A stretch of 8,266 bases of DNA from Acidobacteriota bacterium (GTDB taxonomy: Bacteria > Acidobacteriota > Terriglobia > Terriglobales > Acidobacteriaceae): NCBI GenBank assembly GCA_021780095.1, contig JAJXZK010000179.1, positions 1 to 8,266 of the forward strand, written 5' to 3'. How positions within the stretch are numbered: the stretch's first letter is position 1; each line of letters opens with the position of its first letter. This document shows, piece after piece, positions 6,810-8,266 of this stretch. A model generated the notes under the pieces. That model saw nothing but the letters and a program-made list of their open reading frames with translations, ran no database searches and was not told where the DNA came from. Made by a program: the position numbers and the translations under genes.

Positions 6810-8039
6810 ATGAAGTGGAGTCAATACGGCCGGCTCACATTGGCCTTGGTTGCATCGCTGGCTCTTGGATTGAGCATGACGGCCTGTAATCCAAGTTTTA
6901 CGCTCGGGTTTGTTTATGTCCTCAACACCACAGGCACGCAGGGAACGATCAGCGCGTACACGATCGATAGCGTGTCGGGCGCTCTTACGCAGACGGCGAA
7001 TTCGCCCTTCCCCTCAGGCGGCGAGTACCCGATTGCTGCCTCAGTCAGCAATAACAGCAAATGGCTGTACGTCGTTCATGAAGTCGACAATACAGTGGTC
7101 GAGTTCACCATTGGAACCGATGGCAAGCTGTATCAGGCGCACACTTATAACACGCCCGGCACCTATCCGATTTCCATGACCATCGACCCCAGCAGCAAGT
7201 TCCTGTTTGTCGTCGACAGCTATGCGCCCGGGTTCAACGGCGTCGCCCCGCCCAACATCAATCCGCTGCAGACCAACACCGTTCCCACGCAAGGCTGCGT
7301 CACGGTCTATCCCATTAGCCAGACGGATGGGTCGCTGGGCGCTCCAGTTGCGGGAAACGATGGAAACTGCTTCACCGTTGGAACGCCGGTCCTTGGTGCG
7401 CAGCCCATTGGAGTAACTGCGACCGCGTTCGTCAATTATCTCTACGTGGCGGACCAGGGCACGCACTCGGTCTACGCCTATTCCGTGGATTACACCACAG
7501 GCGCCCTTACTCCGCTGGCTACGAACAATTTTCAGGCTGGCGTCAAGCCCAGCGCGATCCTCAGCGATCCCACCGGCCGATTTGTGTATGTGACCGATCA
7601 GTATCAGAACCTGATTCTTGGCTACAACATTCTGACCGATGGAACCCTGCAGTCTCAGGTGAACGGACCGTTCCCGACCGATTTGTTCCCGTATGGGATG
7701 GTCGCCGATCCACGCGGAAAGTTCCTCTACGTCACCAATTACAACTCGAACGACGTGCGCGCCTATAACATTCAGGCTTCGACCGGCAATCCTCTGGCGA
7801 CCGCGGGCGCGGGCTATGGCACTGGCACCGGACCCACCTGCGTTGCGCTGGAACCGGCGTATGGACGGTTCCTCTACACGGCGAATAACCTGGACAATTC
7901 GGTCACCGGATTCAAGCTGGATCCAAACACCGGCGTGTTGGTGACTGTACTGAACAGTCCCTTCCCCGCGAACGGATTGCCGGACTGCGTTGCCACATCG
8001 GCCAACGGAACGCACCCGGTTCAGAGCATTACCCCGTAA
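6810..8039 (+). CDS. lipoprotein with seven-bladed YVTN/lactonase-like beta-propeller (copy 2)
   Basis: The product has 409 residues. AAGGA (6800-6804) lies five bases before the ATG. The N-terminus MKWSQYGRLTLALVASLALG leads to the lipobox MTAC, so Cys26 is the probable lipidated residue after signal peptidase II cleavage. Seven blade-core strands follow: FVYVLN (34-39), WLYVVH (85-90), FLFVVD (131-136), YLYVAD (210-215), FVYVTD (258-263), FLYVTN (305-310) and FLYTAN (354-359). Typical partner strands such as TISAYTID and SVYAYSVD separate them, with recurrent SPFP turns. This is a YVTN/lactonase-type propeller; a 6-phosphogluconolactonase-like activity would be the nearest enzymatic guess, but binding or scaffold roles are equally possible. 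A long Pro/Asn-rich loop (about 137-162) interrupts blade 3. The signal peptide, first blade and 5' leader resemble those of copy 1, so the two are tandem paralogues. A strong terminator follows at 8076-8101. Confidence 0.88.
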   Translation: MKWSQYGRLTLALVASLALGLSMTACNPSFTLGFVYVLNTTGTQGTISAYTIDSVSGALTQTANSPFPSGGEYPIAASVSNNSKWLYVVHEVDNTVVEFTIGTDGKLYQAHTYNTPGTYPISMTIDPSSKFLFVVDSYAPGFNGVAPPNINPLQTNTVPTQGCVTVYPISQTDGSLGAPVAGNDGNCFTVGTPVLGAQPIGVTATAFVNYLYVADQGTHSVYAYSVDYTTGALTPLATNNFQAGVKPSAILSDPTGRFVYVTDQYQNLILGYNILTDGTLQSQVNGPFPTDLFPYGMVADPRGKFLYVTNYNSNDVRAYNIQASTGNPLATAGAGYGTGTGPTCVALEPAYGRFLYTANNLDNSVTGFKLDPNTGVLVTVLNSPFPANGLPDCVATSANGTHPVQSITP

Positions 8040-8075
8040 CCACGCGACGGTTTCTGGATATTGAGGTCGCATCAG

Positions 8076-8101
8076 AAAAGGTCCGCATTCGCGGGCCTTT
8101 T
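8076..8101 (+). terminator. strong terminator after lipoprotein copy 2, symmetric on both strands
   Basis: AAAAGGTCCGC (8076-8086), loop ATTC and GCGGGCCTTTT (8091-8101) pair over 11 bp with one G-T wobble. The A-run and T-run lie inside the stem ends, so the structure can end transcription from either side. It begins 36 bases after the stop codon. Confidence 0.85.
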
Positions 8102-8114
8102 CGGTTAGTACCGA

Positions 8115-8143
8115 TTGACAGATAGGTCGACCCCGACTTTATT
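8115..8143 (+). promoter_or_regulatory. possible sigma70-type promoter pointing out of the window
   Basis: TTGACA (8115-8120), a perfect -35, is followed after exactly 17 bases by TTTATT (8138-8143, four of six). It lies after the terminator and could serve a gene beyond the right edge. The match is by eye only, and a 48-codon open frame on the other strand covers the same bases. Confidence 0.3.
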
Positions 8144-8215
8144 CCTGGGTCCAGTGTCAACACGCCCTACTACCCGCTGGACGGCGCTCTTGCGGTATCT
8201 CGCAAAGAAAGTGCT

Positions 8216-8256
8216 TGTAGATGGATCGCTTTCTTGGTGAAACTTGAACATCTACA
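8216..8256. repeat. 8-bp inverted repeat near the right edge
   Basis: TGTAGATG (8216-8223) and CATCTACA (8249-8256) are exact inverse copies with 25 bases between them. The spacing is wide for a terminator stem; a regulator-binding site or a structured leader is possible. A T5 run ends the window at 8262-8266. Confidence 0.35.
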
Positions 8257-8266
8257 GGGACTTTTT

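Noticed and set aside
7041..8072. Minus-strand open frame of 343 codons
   Set aside because: It is antisense to the second propeller gene and runs into its terminator region; its composition is that of a shadow frame.

Overview
The window is GC-rich bacterial chromosome with ordinary bacterial gene signals. The gene set suggests an Acidobacteriota (Terriglobia/Koribacter-like) genome: an ABC ATPase of the NatA-like type, a long RecG, an MCE protein with glycine-rich 34-residue repeats, and tandem seven-bladed YVTN/lactonase-like lipoproteins. That assignment rests on protein style and was not tested by a search.

Layout. Positions 1-544 (minus strand) hold the N-terminal 181 codons of an ABC transporter ATPase that runs off the left edge. 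A divergent intergenic region (545-818) with a REP-like hairpin separates it from recG (819-3113, plus). A 72-base gap leads to acpS (3186-3563, plus). After a 224-base gap comes a GTG-started, membrane-anchored MlaD/MCE protein (3788-4864, plus). A 358-base non-coding stretch precedes two paralogous lipoprotein beta-propeller genes (5223-6557 and 6810-8039, both plus). Each of these ends in a rho-independent-type terminator, and each carries the same GCTTTTACAAT element 82-83 bases upstream of its ATG. The last 165 bases hold no convincing gene.

How the genes relate. recG (replication-fork and recombination repair) and acpS (activation of acyl carrier protein) are housekeeping genes; sharing a strand does not show a functional link. 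The MCE protein probably acts in lipid transport across the periplasm, but no MlaE permease or MlaF ATPase lies beside it here. The lipoprotein pair looks like a gene duplication that included promoter and leader; each copy is probably transcribed alone.

No clearly new multi-gene system is visible. The points most worth a second look are the five perfectly phased 34-residue repeats in the MCE protein, the duplicated lipoprotein units with a shared upstream element, the basic low-complexity insert in RecG, and the REP-like hairpin before recG.
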